Of a stretch of 44,202 nt of DNA, positions 15,134-23,873 are shown in pieces. The position numbers and the translations under genes are program-made. Source of the DNA: Paenibacillus cookii (GTDB lineage: Bacteria; Bacillota; Bacilli; Paenibacillales; Paenibacillaceae); the NCBI RefSeq assembly GCF_018333375.1, contig NZ_BORW01000039.1:1-44202 (forward strand), in the 5' to 3' direction. Position 1 is the stretch's first letter. Each line of letters opens with the position of its first letter. The notes below the pieces were generated by a model. That model ran no database searches and was not told where the DNA came from. It saw only the letters and a list, made by a program, of their open reading frames with translations.

Positions 15134-16240
15134 TTATTTCCCCTTTGCCGCAGGTTCGTAAATCAGGCATCGCAACATTTTTTCCGGATATCGCAATTCC
15201 ACGATATAGGAGCTGCCGTCCTTCATTGCGATGGAAACGGCAACAACGCCGCGCTGATCGTATACTTGATCTTGTATAATGGTTGATTTTTGAATGGGGC
15301 GCGTGTCTCCCTGTTTTTTGACGACAATGGCTTTGGCCGCTTCAATCCAGCTTGGATCTTGTCTGATCTGCTTATTCATGGCGGATGTAACCGGCGTTCT
15401 TTTATAAGCCGAATTAAAAATCGTGGTATCGATCACTGTCCCGCTCAATGCATCAATCATGACATCATACATCATAAAAGCACTTCCGTTTGCTTCCAGT
15501 GTGCGGACTTTATAAGGCTGAAAATGGACGTACCATATTCCCTTTTGTTCAGGGCCAAATTTATCAAATGCCACATTCGCTTCCATTTTGGACACATCGA
15601 CACCAAACAGCTTGCTTACGCTTTCGCGGGCCATCGCCAATGCCTCTGCTTTTACTATATCTTTCGCATCTGGCTGCTGCCTTTGAAGCCTCTTGGACTG
15701 AGCAAAGACAACTCGGTAGGACCAGTCAATAGACTGCAGCAGCTCTTCGTCAGTCAGCTCTCGGTCAGGGTAAATCCAAATATCTTTCCCTATGTCAAAG
15801 TAGAAGCTCGAAACGCCTGGTTTCAGAGGCAGCTTGTTTTGGGGGCGGACGCCGTCATAGACATATCGATCTTCCAACGCTTTTCTCCGATTGACCTCTT
15901 GATCGCTCATTTTCCTACTCTCCGCTACCTCTTTGCTGTTGTCGATGTAATTGTATATTTGCTGCATCTCTTCAGCCGTCATCGTTCGTTCCAGCTCCTC
16001 TTCCACGGTCGAGACCGGAACTTTCCCTTCTACATTTAACACCGGAACCTTGCTGCTTGCCAGCGTAATTGCAACCGGCTTCTCTTGCGCTGCCGATGCT
16101 GTAAACGACTGTTGAGCAACGGGTTCGCTTTGTGTTAACGTGGCTATATTCGGGACTGCATACGCGTTGAATGCAAGCAAACCGCCGGAAACGGCGCAAA
16201 AGGCAAGTGCCGTCAAAATATTTTTTGTTTTGTTTTTCAT
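15134..16240 (-). CDS. secreted PepSY-like protein
   Basis: 368 residues from ATG 16240 (GGAGG 8 nt upstream; two earlier in-frame starts are too close to or overlap that box). It has a signal peptide (MKNKTKNILTALAFCAVSGGLLAFNAYA) and no lipobox, so it is secreted or wall-associated. The C-terminal half has PepSY-like segments (WYVHFQPYK ... MYDVMIDALSGTVIDTTIFN). I do not recognise a specific family. It lies 58 bp after a histidine kinase gene and is probably the third gene of a response regulator-kinase operon, so it may modulate or be controlled by that system (inference). Confidence 0.6.
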   Translation of the reverse strand: MKNKTKNILTALAFCAVSGGLLAFNAYAVPNIATLTQSEPVAQQSFTASAAQEKPVAITLASSKVPVLNVEGKVPVSTVEEELERTMTAEEMQQIYNYIDNSKEVAESRKMSDQEVNRRKALEDRYVYDGVRPQNKLPLKPGVSSFYFDIGKDIWIYPDRELTDEELLQSIDWSYRVVFAQSKRLQRQQPDAKDIVKAEALAMARESVSKLFGVDVSKMEANVAFDKFGPEQKGIWYVHFQPYKVRTLEANGSAFMMYDVMIDALSGTVIDTTIFNSAYKRTPVTSAMNKQIRQDPSWIEAAKAIVVKKQGDTRPIQKSTIIQDQVYDQRGVVAVSIAMKDGSSYIVELRYPEKMLRCLIYEPAAKGK

Positions 16241-16298
16241 CTGCATAACCTCCATTTATGGACCAGGCCCGGCCAATCCATACTTTAAACCAAGGATG

Positions 16299-17699
16299 TT
16301 ATCGAGTAAGGCCTTCGTTGTTATGGAGTTGTAAAAAGATGCGGATACAGGTCCCCTCATTTTCCCGGGATTCGAGGGATAATGGCGCCTGATGCGCCTC
16401 GGCTATTTGTTTGCAGATCGATAATCCCAACCCGGCTCCCCCATGTTCCCTCGAGCGGGCCTTGTCTGCCCGGTAAAACGGCTCAAATGCCCGCAGAGCC
16501 TGACTTTCACTCATTCCCTTGCCAAAATCCTGAACTTCCAGCACCGCCGCTGAATCTTGTTTATAAGCCGACAAACGGATTTCGGAGCCTTCCGCCGACG
16601 CATGAATGGCATTGTCGATGCAATTGACCAGAAACGACGAAAGCAGGTCCGGGTCTCCCCATATGCTCTCTATGCCGTTATTCAGAACAAGCTTTACGCC
16701 GGCTTGCTCTAGATTCTCCTGTTCCATCTGCCGGACAGATTGAAACAGCTTATCCACCGATAAACGGATACGTTCTACCGACTGGTGGCGCAAAACGGAC
16801 AAGTCCAACAGCTTGAAGGCCAAATTTTTCAAACGGAGCGTCTCGCTCCAGATGTGCCCGCTCGCCGTGATCCGTTCCTCCTCGCTGATATGGGCTGAAT
16901 TCAAATACTGCGCAAAACCCTGCATGCTTGTCAAAGGAGTGCGCAATTCATGGGCCAGATTATCAACGATGCGCTGTTTTTCCTCCGCCATCGCAGAAAG
17001 CTCCGTGACGTGCCTCTCGACCGCTTCCGCCATCCGGTTGAAATTTTGCGCAAGTTCCCCGAACTCGTCATTCCTTTTCAATGCCACGCGTTCGTTATAA
17101 TTCCCGCCGGCGATCGTTTGGGTCGTCTTGGACAGCTGCCGTAAAGGTCTGGTTAATTGGCGGATCAGAACATATAACAAGAAGGCAAGAATCGGGCCGG
17201 CAATGACATTGACGTAAACAAAATAACGGTTCAATTCCTTTTGGCTGGTATACAGTTCTTCGATATTCCGTTTATACACCAGCTTCAATTCTTGATACGG
17301 AGCGGGCAGCTCGCCCGAGGTTACCATTTCATGAACCTTTTGTTCTTCCGTATGTGTTTGTCCCGAACCTTGCTGCCTCCCGGCAGCTACATCGCCATCA
17401 TACACAAGCCGATCCCGATCCCATAATTGCAGGAAAATATTTTGCTTCTGATAATATTCCGCATAGGAACGAGCCACGTCGAATAATACGTCCTCTTTCA
17501 CGGTCATGCCCCTCGACTTGATCGAGTTTAAATTGTCATAGATGTTGTTGGCGATGAATGCCTGCTCATTGGAAGATCTCTGCATCTCCCTATCCATGTT
17601 AAGCTTCCAGCTTTTATGCATCATCATAATCACGCTGGCATCAAGGGCAACGATAAACAAAATCAGCACGACCAACAGCGTCTTCTGCCAAAATCTCAT
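16299..17699 (-). CDS. two-component sensor histidine kinase
   Basis: 466 residues. Membrane segments at about 7-27 and 161-180 enclose a ~130-residue extracellular sensor; then HAMP (RPLRQLSKTTQTIAGGNYNERV, 184-236), HisKA with phosphoacceptor His250 (NLAHELRTPLTSMQGF), and an HATPase_c domain with N box (NCIDNAIHAS), G1 (VQDFGKGM) and G2 (GGAGLGLSICKQIAEAH). It starts inside the response regulator stop (ATGA overlap at 17696-17699), so the pair is translationally coupled. The signal is unknown. Confidence 0.93.
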   Translation of the reverse strand: MRFWQKTLLVVLILFIVALDASVIMMMHKSWKLNMDREMQRSSNEQAFIANNIYDNLNSIKSRGMTVKEDVLFDVARSYAEYYQKQNIFLQLWDRDRLVYDGDVAAGRQQGSGQTHTEEQKVHEMVTSGELPAPYQELKLVYKRNIEELYTSQKELNRYFVYVNVIAGPILAFLLYVLIRQLTRPLRQLSKTTQTIAGGNYNERVALKRNDEFGELAQNFNRMAEAVERHVTELSAMAEEKQRIVDNLAHELRTPLTSMQGFAQYLNSAHISEEERITASGHIWSETLRLKNLAFKLLDLSVLRHQSVERIRLSVDKLFQSVRQMEQENLEQAGVKLVLNNGIESIWGDPDLLSSFLVNCIDNAIHASAEGSEIRLSAYKQDSAAVLEVQDFGKGMSESQALRAFEPFYRADKARSREHGGAGLGLSICKQIAEAHQAPLSLESRENEGTCIRIFLQLHNNEGLTR

Positions 17700-18361
17700 G
17701 GTTCACCCGGCATTTCCAGACGGTATCCAAGCTTGAAAACGGTCTTGATCCGCTCTTCCCATCCCAACTTTTTGCGCAGCTGCCGGATATGAACATCAAC
17801 CGTTCGGGTTTCTCCCTCATAATCATATCCCCAGGCCAGCTCCAGCAGTTTTTCCCGGGATAGGGCAATATTTCGGTTTTGAAGCAATACGTCAAGCAGT
17901 TCAAACTCCCTTACGGTCAATTCAACGGCACAGCCCAGTTTGTACACCTGCCGCTCCAATGGCCGGATCTCGACATCATCGATGATAATTGCCGTTTGCT
18001 CCTTGGTGCTCCGGCGCAGCACTACATGGATCCGGGCCAGCAACTCCAAAATTTCAAAGGGTTTGATGATATAATCATCCGCGCCCAGTTCAAAACCGGC
18101 GATGCGGTCAGCCAAAGAGTCTTTAGCCGTAATAAATATAACCGGAATATTCAGGTTCCGAATTTGCCTCATCAGCGAAAAGCCGTCCAATCCAGGCAGC
18201 ATCACGTCCAATAAAATCAGATCGATCTTCTCCCGTTCCAAAATAGCCGGCACTTCCATTCCGCTGAAAGCCTTAAAAAATCGATGCCCGACGAGCTTTA
18301 AATTCATCGTTATCAAGTCATTGATCGGTTTTTCATCTTCCACTACCAATATAGTCGCCAC
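17696..18361 (-). CDS. OmpR-family response regulator
   Basis: 221 residues. The receiver domain has the acidic pair in VVEDEKPI, the phosphorylated Asp in LILLDVMLPGLDG, Thr in IFITAKDS and Lys in YIIKPFEILEL. The C-terminal winged helix (about 125-220: LTVREFELLDVLLQN ... TRTVDVHIRQLRKKLGW ... FKLGYRLE) binds DNA. The start is GTG with AAGGGGA upstream. First gene of the regulator-kinase-PepSY operon. The targets are unknown. Confidence 0.94.
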   Translation of the reverse strand: MATILVVEDEKPINDLITMNLKLVGHRFFKAFSGMEVPAILEREKIDLILLDVMLPGLDGFSLMRQIRNLNIPVIFITAKDSLADRIAGFELGADDYIIKPFEILELLARIHVVLRRSTKEQTAIIIDDVEIRPLERQVYKLGCAVELTVREFELLDVLLQNRNIALSREKLLELAWGYDYEGETRTVDVHIRQLRKKLGWEERIKTVFKLGYRLEMPGEP

Positions 18362-18487
18362 GTTCCAATCCCCTTCTCCCCATGTTTTTCGAACGCATTC
18401 AGACGGGCGTATTTGGTCGTTATTCTACAATAAAGGTTTTTTTCCTCTATATTTCTACCAAGCGGATGCCTTAGTTCGCGAAAATAA

Positions 18488-18560
18488 AAAAATCCCCTTT
18501 GCCGCGGGCACCCGATGTCGCAAAACATTCCTGGGCCCGCGGCTGGGGGCTTTTTGTATA
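18488..18560 (-). terminator. terminator after argS
   Basis: Minus-strand stem GCCGCGGGC (18535-18543) with GCCCGCGGC (18501-18509), extended by CCCC/GGGG, followed by a T7 run. The A-rich opposite side could also stop plus-strand transcripts. Confidence 0.8.
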
Positions 18561-18608
18561 GCTGATAACTTCCTTACCGGAAGATCGGTTGATCCTCCCG
18601 CAAGCTCC

Positions 18609-20288
18609 TTACATTTGTTCCGGCGCGCTTACGCCGACCAGCTTCAGCACGTTGGCAATGACCGTGCGGACGGCTCCCAGCAGGGCGAATCGAGCCTGCG
18701 TCTGGGCGGCGTCTTCGGTAATGACGCGCTGCGCTCTGTAATAGCTGTGGAACAGGGACGCAAGATCATACACGTAGCGGATCATGCGGTGCGGCGCATA
18801 GTTCGCCGCGGCGACGGCAATCTCCTCGGGGAGCTCGCCGATTTTGCGGAGCAAATCATATTCATGCTCGGTATTCAACAGGCTGAGATCCACTTCGGCA
18901 AGCGGCAGCAGCGTAATCCCCTGCTCCTCTGCCTGGCGGTAGATGCTGCAGATCCGGGCATGGGCGTATTGCACGTAAAACACCGGATTTTCATTGGACG
19001 TCGAAATCGCCAGATCCATGTCAAAATCCAGATGGGAGTCCATGCTGCGCATCGTGAAGAAGTAACGGATGGCATCGACGCCGACTTCTTCCATCAGGTC
19101 CTCCATCGTCACCGCTTTGCCCGTCCGTTTGGACATTTTCACTTTTTCCCCGTTTTGGAACAAGCTGACCATTTGGGCGATCAATACCGTCAGCCGTTCC
19201 GGATCGTAACCGATCGCTTCCATCGCCGCCTTCATCCGCGGAATATATCCGTGATGGTCGGCTCCCCAAATGTTGATCAGGCGGTCGTACCCGCGCTCGA
19301 ATTTGTTGCGGTGATAAGCGATGTCCGGCGTCAAATAGGTGTAGGTGCCGTCATTTTTCACCAATACGCGATCCTTGTCGTCGCCGTAATCGGTCGTGCG
19401 GAGCCAAGTCGCCCCGTCCTGTTCGTACACCTGTCCCTTGGCTTTCAATTCGTTCAGGGATTCCTCGACCAACCCTTTTTCGTAAAGGGAGGTTTCGCTG
19501 AACCATTCGTCGAAATGCACCCGGAACCGGTTCAGGTCGCGTTTGATTTTGTTCAATTCCTTTTCGAGCCCGTATTTGCGGAAATACGCCGCGCGTTCTC
19601 CCGGGTCCATGGAGAGCAGGGAATCGCCTTTCTCGGCGACGAGTTCCTTGGCGAAACCTTTGATGTCTTCCCCATGGTAACCGTCCTCCGGCATCTCGGC
19701 GTCTTGGCCAAGCTCCTGCAGGTAGCGGGCTTCGATCGATTTGGACAGGTTCTCCACCTGGTTGCCCGCGTCGTTGATGTAATATTCGCGGGTCACTTCA
19801 TAGCCGGCAAAATCAAGCACGTTGCACAGGGCATCACCGACGGCCGCGCCCCGCGCATGCCCCAAATGCAGGCTTCCGGTCGGATTGGCGCTGACGAACT
19901 CCACCTGGATTTTCTGGCCTTGTCCCAGCGCGATCCGGCCGTAATTTTCCCCTTGCTCATGAACCTGCTGGATCACCGGGTACAGGTAACTTTTGTTCAG
20001 CGTGAAGTTGATGAAGCCCGGTCCGGCGATGTCGGCTTTTTCAATGGAAGCTTTGTTCATGTCAAAATGCTCCAGGATCGCCTCGGCGATCTGGCGCGGG
20101 TTCTTTTTCGCGATCCGGGTCAGCTGCATCGCGGCATTCGTTGCCAAATCCCCGTGCGATTTGTCCTTCGGTACCTCGAGCGTAAACGCGGGCAGTTCCT
20201 CGCGGGTTGCGATGCCAGCCGCTACGACGGCCTCGGCGAGCGCTTCGGTCACCAGCTGGTTGATATGTTCTAATGGATTGGTTGTCAT
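18609..20288 (-). CDS. argS: arginyl-tRNA synthetase
   Basis: 559 residues, class I. Seen are the N-terminal additional domain (1-110), the HIGH-type signature HLGH (141-144, in NPTGSLHLGHARGA), the KMSKRTG loop and the C-terminal DALR anticodon-binding domain (FHSYYRAQRVITED). ATG start with AGGAGG 7 nt upstream. Its ATG overlaps the ywiB stop (ATGA), so the two are translationally coupled. No T-box is visible upstream. The ywiB-argS order is that of B. subtilis. Confidence 0.97.
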   Translation of the reverse strand: MTTNPLEHINQLVTEALAEAVVAAGIATREELPAFTLEVPKDKSHGDLATNAAMQLTRIAKKNPRQIAEAILEHFDMNKASIEKADIAGPGFINFTLNKSYLYPVIQQVHEQGENYGRIALGQGQKIQVEFVSANPTGSLHLGHARGAAVGDALCNVLDFAGYEVTREYYINDAGNQVENLSKSIEARYLQELGQDAEMPEDGYHGEDIKGFAKELVAEKGDSLLSMDPGERAAYFRKYGLEKELNKIKRDLNRFRVHFDEWFSETSLYEKGLVEESLNELKAKGQVYEQDGATWLRTTDYGDDKDRVLVKNDGTYTYLTPDIAYHRNKFERGYDRLINIWGADHHGYIPRMKAAMEAIGYDPERLTVLIAQMVSLFQNGEKVKMSKRTGKAVTMEDLMEEVGVDAIRYFFTMRSMDSHLDFDMDLAISTSNENPVFYVQYAHARICSIYRQAEEQGITLLPLAEVDLSLLNTEHEYDLLRKIGELPEEIAVAAANYAPHRMIRYVYDLASLFHSYYRAQRVITEDAAQTQARFALLGAVRTVIANVLKLVGVSAPEQM

Positions 20289-20713
20289 TGCGTGTCCTCC
20301 TGTATATGCAAACTAATATCAAAATGTCCCGTACATTCCTCATGCACGTACAAATCGTACGTCCAGGAAACCGTTCCCGAAAACCCGCGATCCCACCGGA
20401 TCTCAAGCAAGTTTGTCCGTGTCGAAAGATTGAACGAGGTATACGGAGACCTATAAAAACCGGGCATCGCGGCGCCTTCCTGAAACGTTTGCTCCGATTC
20501 CACCGCGCCGTGCCGGATCATTTTTATGCTGTCCCGGGCAATTTTCAGGAGGGTCCTCGTCTTCCGTCCCTTCAAATCGGCCTCCGGCTCCTCATATTTA
20601 AGATAGAGCGCCCCGCCGCGTTCAAACACTTCGGCCACCGCCTCTTGCACCACGAGGTCCCCGTCCTGCTTGCTCTGCAGGCGAATGCGCGCTCTTTTCG
20701 CTTCTTGCATCAC
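20285..20713 (-). CDS. ywiB: DUF1934 (YwiB family) beta-barrel protein
   Basis: 142 residues. YwiB proteins form a calycin-like barrel of unknown function and commonly precede argS. Seen are strand-rich segments (RIRLQSKQDGDLVVQEAVAEVFERGGALYLKYEE, VKTLLKIARDSIKMIRHG, FNLSTRTNLLEIRW, WTYDLYVHEECTGHFDISLHIQ). The GTG start has GGAG 7 nt upstream; an ATG follows as the second codon. A weak promoter (TTGAGC 20766-20771, TATTAC 20743-20748, 17 bp) lies upstream. Confidence 0.88.
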   Translation of the reverse strand: MMQEAKRARIRLQSKQDGDLVVQEAVAEVFERGGALYLKYEEPEADLKGRKTRTLLKIARDSIKMIRHGAVESEQTFQEGAAMPGFYRSPYTSFNLSTRTNLLEIRWDRGFSGTVSWTYDLYVHEECTGHFDISLHIQEDTQ

Positions 20714-20992
20714 GTTACGGCTCCATTCTGTTTCTTTCTATTGTAATACTATATCCAGTTCAGGGGCTCAATTCAACAGGCAGAAGCAATTGCAGACGAC
20801 TTAACCGCGCCCGGCTTCCCTTCGTTATTATACAGCTTTCACGCCTTCCGTTCTTTCTATTCTTTCGCGTTTTTGGTTCCGAGGGAAGTTGGAAGATTGA
20901 TATGAAAAGGAAACCGCATGGGCTGCGGCGAAATCATGGAGGAAAGGAATTTGAAGGTTTTGACGGCAAAACCGCTGATGAGGAGGCAAGCT

Positions 20993-21550
20993 TTGACGAT
21001 ATACGAAAACGATAACTTGCGGATCCGGCCTGTGACGGAAAGGGATCTGCCGCGGCTATGGGAGCTTTCGGCCAAAGAGGAAGCCCCCGAATGGAAAAAG
21101 TGGGATGCCCCTTATTACGAGCATACCGCCATGTCTTTCGAAAAATACGCAGCCAACAAGGACAATCTCGTCCATCGGGACGACTTCTGGGCGATCGAAG
21201 TCAACGGCGAACTGATCGGAACGGTCAGTTATTATTGGGAGCACAAGCCCTCCTACTGGCTGGAAATGGGGATCGTCATCTACCATCCCGACTATTGGAG
21301 CGGGGGTTACGGCACAAGGGCGCTTGCGTTGTGGATCAACAAATTGTTCGGCTCCCTGCCGCTGGTCCGCGTTGGCTTCACCACCTGGTCGGGCAACCAC
21401 CGGATGATCCGGGTCGGCGAAAAACTCGGGTTTACGATGGAAGCCAGGCTGCGGAAATGCAGGCTCTACAACGGCGTTTTTTACGATTCGATCCGGATGG
21501 GCATGCTCCGCGAGGAATGGGAAGAACGGCAGGGAAAATACAAAGGATAG
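20993..21550 (+). CDS. GNAT family N-acetyltransferase (RimJ/RimL type)
   Basis: 185 residues from a TTG start that has GAGGAGG 6 nt upstream; an open frame to 20918 lacks such a site. The fold is that of RimJ/RimL-like acetyltransferases: LRIRPVTERDLPRLWELS at the start, then YWLEMGIVIYHPDYWSGGYGTRALALWI with the acetyl-CoA loop (SGGYGTRAL), and VGFTTWSGNHRMIRVGEKLGF with the conserved Asn. The substrate is unknown. It is divergent from ywiB and followed by its own terminator. Confidence 0.88.
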   Translation: MTIYENDNLRIRPVTERDLPRLWELSAKEEAPEWKKWDAPYYEHTAMSFEKYAANKDNLVHRDDFWAIEVNGELIGTVSYYWEHKPSYWLEMGIVIYHPDYWSGGYGTRALALWINKLFGSLPLVRVGFTTWSGNHRMIRVGEKLGFTMEARLRKCRLYNGVFYDSIRMGMLREEWEERQGKYKG

Positions 21551-21572
21551 GCCGCTGTCGGACCTATCCTTT
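21541..21572. terminator. two-way terminator, GNAT / Asp-box gene
   Basis: AAAGGATAGG and CCTATCCTTT form a 10-bp stem with an 11-nt loop between two convergent genes. Confidence 0.75.
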
Positions 21573-21581
21573 CATCGTTTT

Positions 21582-22772
21582 TTACGGCTGCAGCGCTTCT
21601 CGAAACGCAAACTTGCGGCTCCAGGTCGCCCCTCCGTCCTGCGTGGAATAAATCGAGGCTTTCGTTGCGCTGGTGACCGCCATCCAGCCTGTTTTGGCGT
21701 TGACGAAAGAAATCCGTGCATCAAATCCGTTCACGGACGGTTTGATGTTTTTCCACGTGTTCCCGCCGTCATACGTAACGCCGATCGAGACCATGCCGCC
21801 GGCCGGGGACCCGCCCGCAAGAATCGCGGTTTCTTTGCCGTAAAGCTGCATATTGCCCGGATGCCCGCCAGGCTGGGCAGGACCGCTCGAAACGGTGGCC
21901 TTCCCGCTTCCCGGTGCAGGGCCGCCGCCGGCCGTATCCTGAGCGATCACCCGCTTCCAGTGCGATCCTTGATCCGTCCTGCCGTATAGGGAATACGAGA
22001 CTTGGGACATCCCGGAATCCCCATATAGGATCGCCCATACTTGATTATCCTTGCTGTAGATTTGGCCCCCTGCCGTGGACGCGGCTTTTACCTTCAGCTT
22101 CGCGGCCCAGCTGCGGCCCCCGTCCCGGGTTTGGTAAATGCGGTAACCCTGTCCGGGTTCGACCGTAAGCGCATAGCCGGTTTTTGTATCGTTAAAAACG
22201 GAATAACGCGTATTTGCCGGCGTCGGGACCTTCACCCATCCGTTGCCGCCGTTATCCGTCCGATACGCGCCTGTGGCCGTATAACCGAATCCCGTCTTGG
22301 CGCTCAGGAATTGAATCCGTTCAAAATGAAGCTTGCCCGTATATACGCCCTTCCAATGGCTGCCTCCATCGGCCGTTCGAAGCAAAACGGGCGCTGGATT
22401 CGACGGCAGCGAAGCTAAAGCCCAGCCGTGAACGTTATCCGTAAAATCGATCTGCCCAAACTGCCACGGCCCTTCGTAAACGGTCTGCCAGTGGCATCCG
22501 GCATCCGACGTGCCCAGGATAAAACCGGTGCCGGCCGCTCTTCCCGTGCTCCGGCTGAGGAACTGGATATCCGTAAAATGCAGCGGCTCCCGGCCCGCCT
22601 CCGAATGCTTCTTCTGCAGGTCCTGCAATAGGCCATGATCCCCGCTGCCGCATGACGCCGCTGTCGGCGGGGCGGCCGCCGCGGCGCCCGGGGATAAGCC
22701 CAAGCCTAACGGCAGCAGCAGGCATGCCGCGGCAGCAGCCAAAGCGCGCCCCATCCATGGTTTCCATCTCAT
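21582..22772 (-). CDS. secreted Asp-box (BNR) repeat beta-propeller protein
   Basis: 396 residues from ATG 22772 (GGAGG 8 nt upstream; earlier GTG and TTG codons overlap that site). Signal peptide with an Ala-rich core (about 7-33), no lipobox. At least seven Asp-box-like motifs of the form S/T-x-D-x-G-x-x-W occur: SDAGCHW, TADGGSHW, TDNGGNGW, TRDGGRSW, TDQGSHW, TYDGGNTW and TQDGGATW. Such proteins fold as a propeller like sialidases and Ycf48/HCF136, but no sialidase catalytic residues (RIP motif) are seen, so a binding or assembly role is more likely. A Gly/Pro-rich insert lies near 280-300. Confidence 0.78.
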   Translation of the reverse strand: MRWKPWMGRALAAAAACLLLPLGLGLSPGAAAAAPPTAASCGSGDHGLLQDLQKKHSEAGREPLHFTDIQFLSRSTGRAAGTGFILGTSDAGCHWQTVYEGPWQFGQIDFTDNVHGWALASLPSNPAPVLLRTADGGSHWKGVYTGKLHFERIQFLSAKTGFGYTATGAYRTDNGGNGWVKVPTPANTRYSVFNDTKTGYALTVEPGQGYRIYQTRDGGRSWAAKLKVKAASTAGGQIYSKDNQVWAILYGDSGMSQVSYSLYGRTDQGSHWKRVIAQDTAGGGPAPGSGKATVSSGPAQPGGHPGNMQLYGKETAILAGGSPAGGMVSIGVTYDGGNTWKNIKPSVNGFDARISFVNAKTGWMAVTSATKASIYSTQDGGATWSRKFAFREALQP

Positions 22773-22864
22773 GCACAACACCTCCGTATACGTTGAACTT
22801 ACCCGTTAACGACCCGATTTACACGTCAGCCGCAACATTTTCCGGTTTTCCGTCCCTAAGAGCC

Positions 22865-22950
22865 CAAAAGAAAAAAAGCATCTCCTTCAGTTCAGCCTGG
22901 GTCAACCTTATGCGTTAAGGTTCCCGGCATCCTTCAGAAGATGCTTTGCA
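22865..22950 (-). terminator. terminator after speB
   Basis: Minus-strand AAAGCATCT pairs with AGATGCTTT, followed by a T run; an inner AACCTT...AAGGTT hairpin sits within. It lies about 40 bp after the speB stop. Confidence 0.75.
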
Positions 22951-22986
22951 TGCAGATGATGGACGAAATCCAATGAAATGGATGCG

Positions 22987-23856
22987 TTATTTCACAAAGC
23001 CAAGCAGCATTTCGCGAATAAGCTTGGCAGCCACGATTTGCGTCTGTTCGGAATGGTCATAGATCGGCGCCACTTCGACCAGATCGCAGCCGACCACGTT
23101 CACGTCGGACCGGGCGATGAGATGGACAGCCTCCAGAAGCTCTTTGGAGGTGATGCCCCCTGCTTCCGCGGTACCCGTGCCTGGAGCCGCGGACGGATCC
23201 AGCACGTCGATGTCGATCGTCACGTACACCGGACGTTTGCCCATTTGAGGCAGCGCTTCTTTCAGCGGAGCGGCTACGTCAAACGGGTAGAAGTTGATGT
23301 TTTCGCGGCCGAATTTGAATTCCTCGCGCGATCCGGAGCGGATGCCGAATTGGTAAATGTTTTTGCCGCCCATCAGGGCAGCGGCCTTGCGGACCGGCGT
23401 GGAATGCGAAAGCGGCTCGCCTTCGTATTGCTCGCGCAGGTCGGCATGCGCGTCGATATGGATCAGGATCAGATCCGGATACTTCGCGTACATTTGCTCA
23501 ATCACCGGCCAGGTGACGAGATGCTCGCCGCCGAGTCCGATCGGGAATTTGCCGTCATCCAGCAGCTTGCCCACGTAATCGCGGATGATGTCCAAGCTGC
23601 GCGATGCATTGCCGAAAGGCAGGAGCAAGTCGCCCGCATCGAAATAGGTCATGTCTTCGATGCTTTTGTCCAAATAAGGACTGTACTCCTCGAGGCCCAC
23701 GGATGCCTGGCGGATATGGGCAGGGCCGAAACGCGAGCCCGGGCGGAAGCTGACCGTGTAATCCATCGGCATGCCGTAAATGACGGCCTTGGAATTTTCG
23801 TAATCGTCGGAACTGAGAATAAACACGTTGCCTGAGTATGCCTGATCAAGTTTCAT
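22987..23856 (-). CDS. speB: agmatinase
   Basis: 289 residues, ureohydrolase family. It splits agmatine to putrescine and urea, feeding spermidine synthase encoded just upstream. The two-manganese site is intact: GGEH (His112), HIDAHADL (Asp135, His137, Asp139) and TIDIDVLDPSAAPGTGTAEAGG. ATG with AGGAGG about 12 nt upstream, a long spacing. It begins 17 bp after the speE stop, so the two form an operon, as in B. subtilis (ywhF-ywhG). Confidence 0.95.
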   Translation of the reverse strand: MKLDQAYSGNVFILSSDDYENSKAVIYGMPMDYTVSFRPGSRFGPAHIRQASVGLEEYSPYLDKSIEDMTYFDAGDLLLPFGNASRSLDIIRDYVGKLLDDGKFPIGLGGEHLVTWPVIEQMYAKYPDLILIHIDAHADLREQYEGEPLSHSTPVRKAAALMGGKNIYQFGIRSGSREEFKFGRENINFYPFDVAAPLKEALPQMGKRPVYVTIDIDVLDPSAAPGTGTAEAGGITSKELLEAVHLIARSDVNVVGCDLVEVAPIYDHSEQTQIVAAKLIREMLLGFVK

Positions 23857-23873
23857 CGTGCTAAGGTGCCTCC

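Noticed and set aside
18102..20273. 723-codon open frame on the plus strand
   Set aside because: It is antisense to argS and the response regulator, both certain genes; its residue make-up (His, Arg, Phe, Val-rich) is that of a shadow frame in GC-rich DNA and there is no ribosome binding site.
20714..20992. T-box riboswitch before ywiB-argS
   Set aside because: No T-box consensus (TGGNACCGCG) or antiterminator/terminator pair was seen upstream of the operon.
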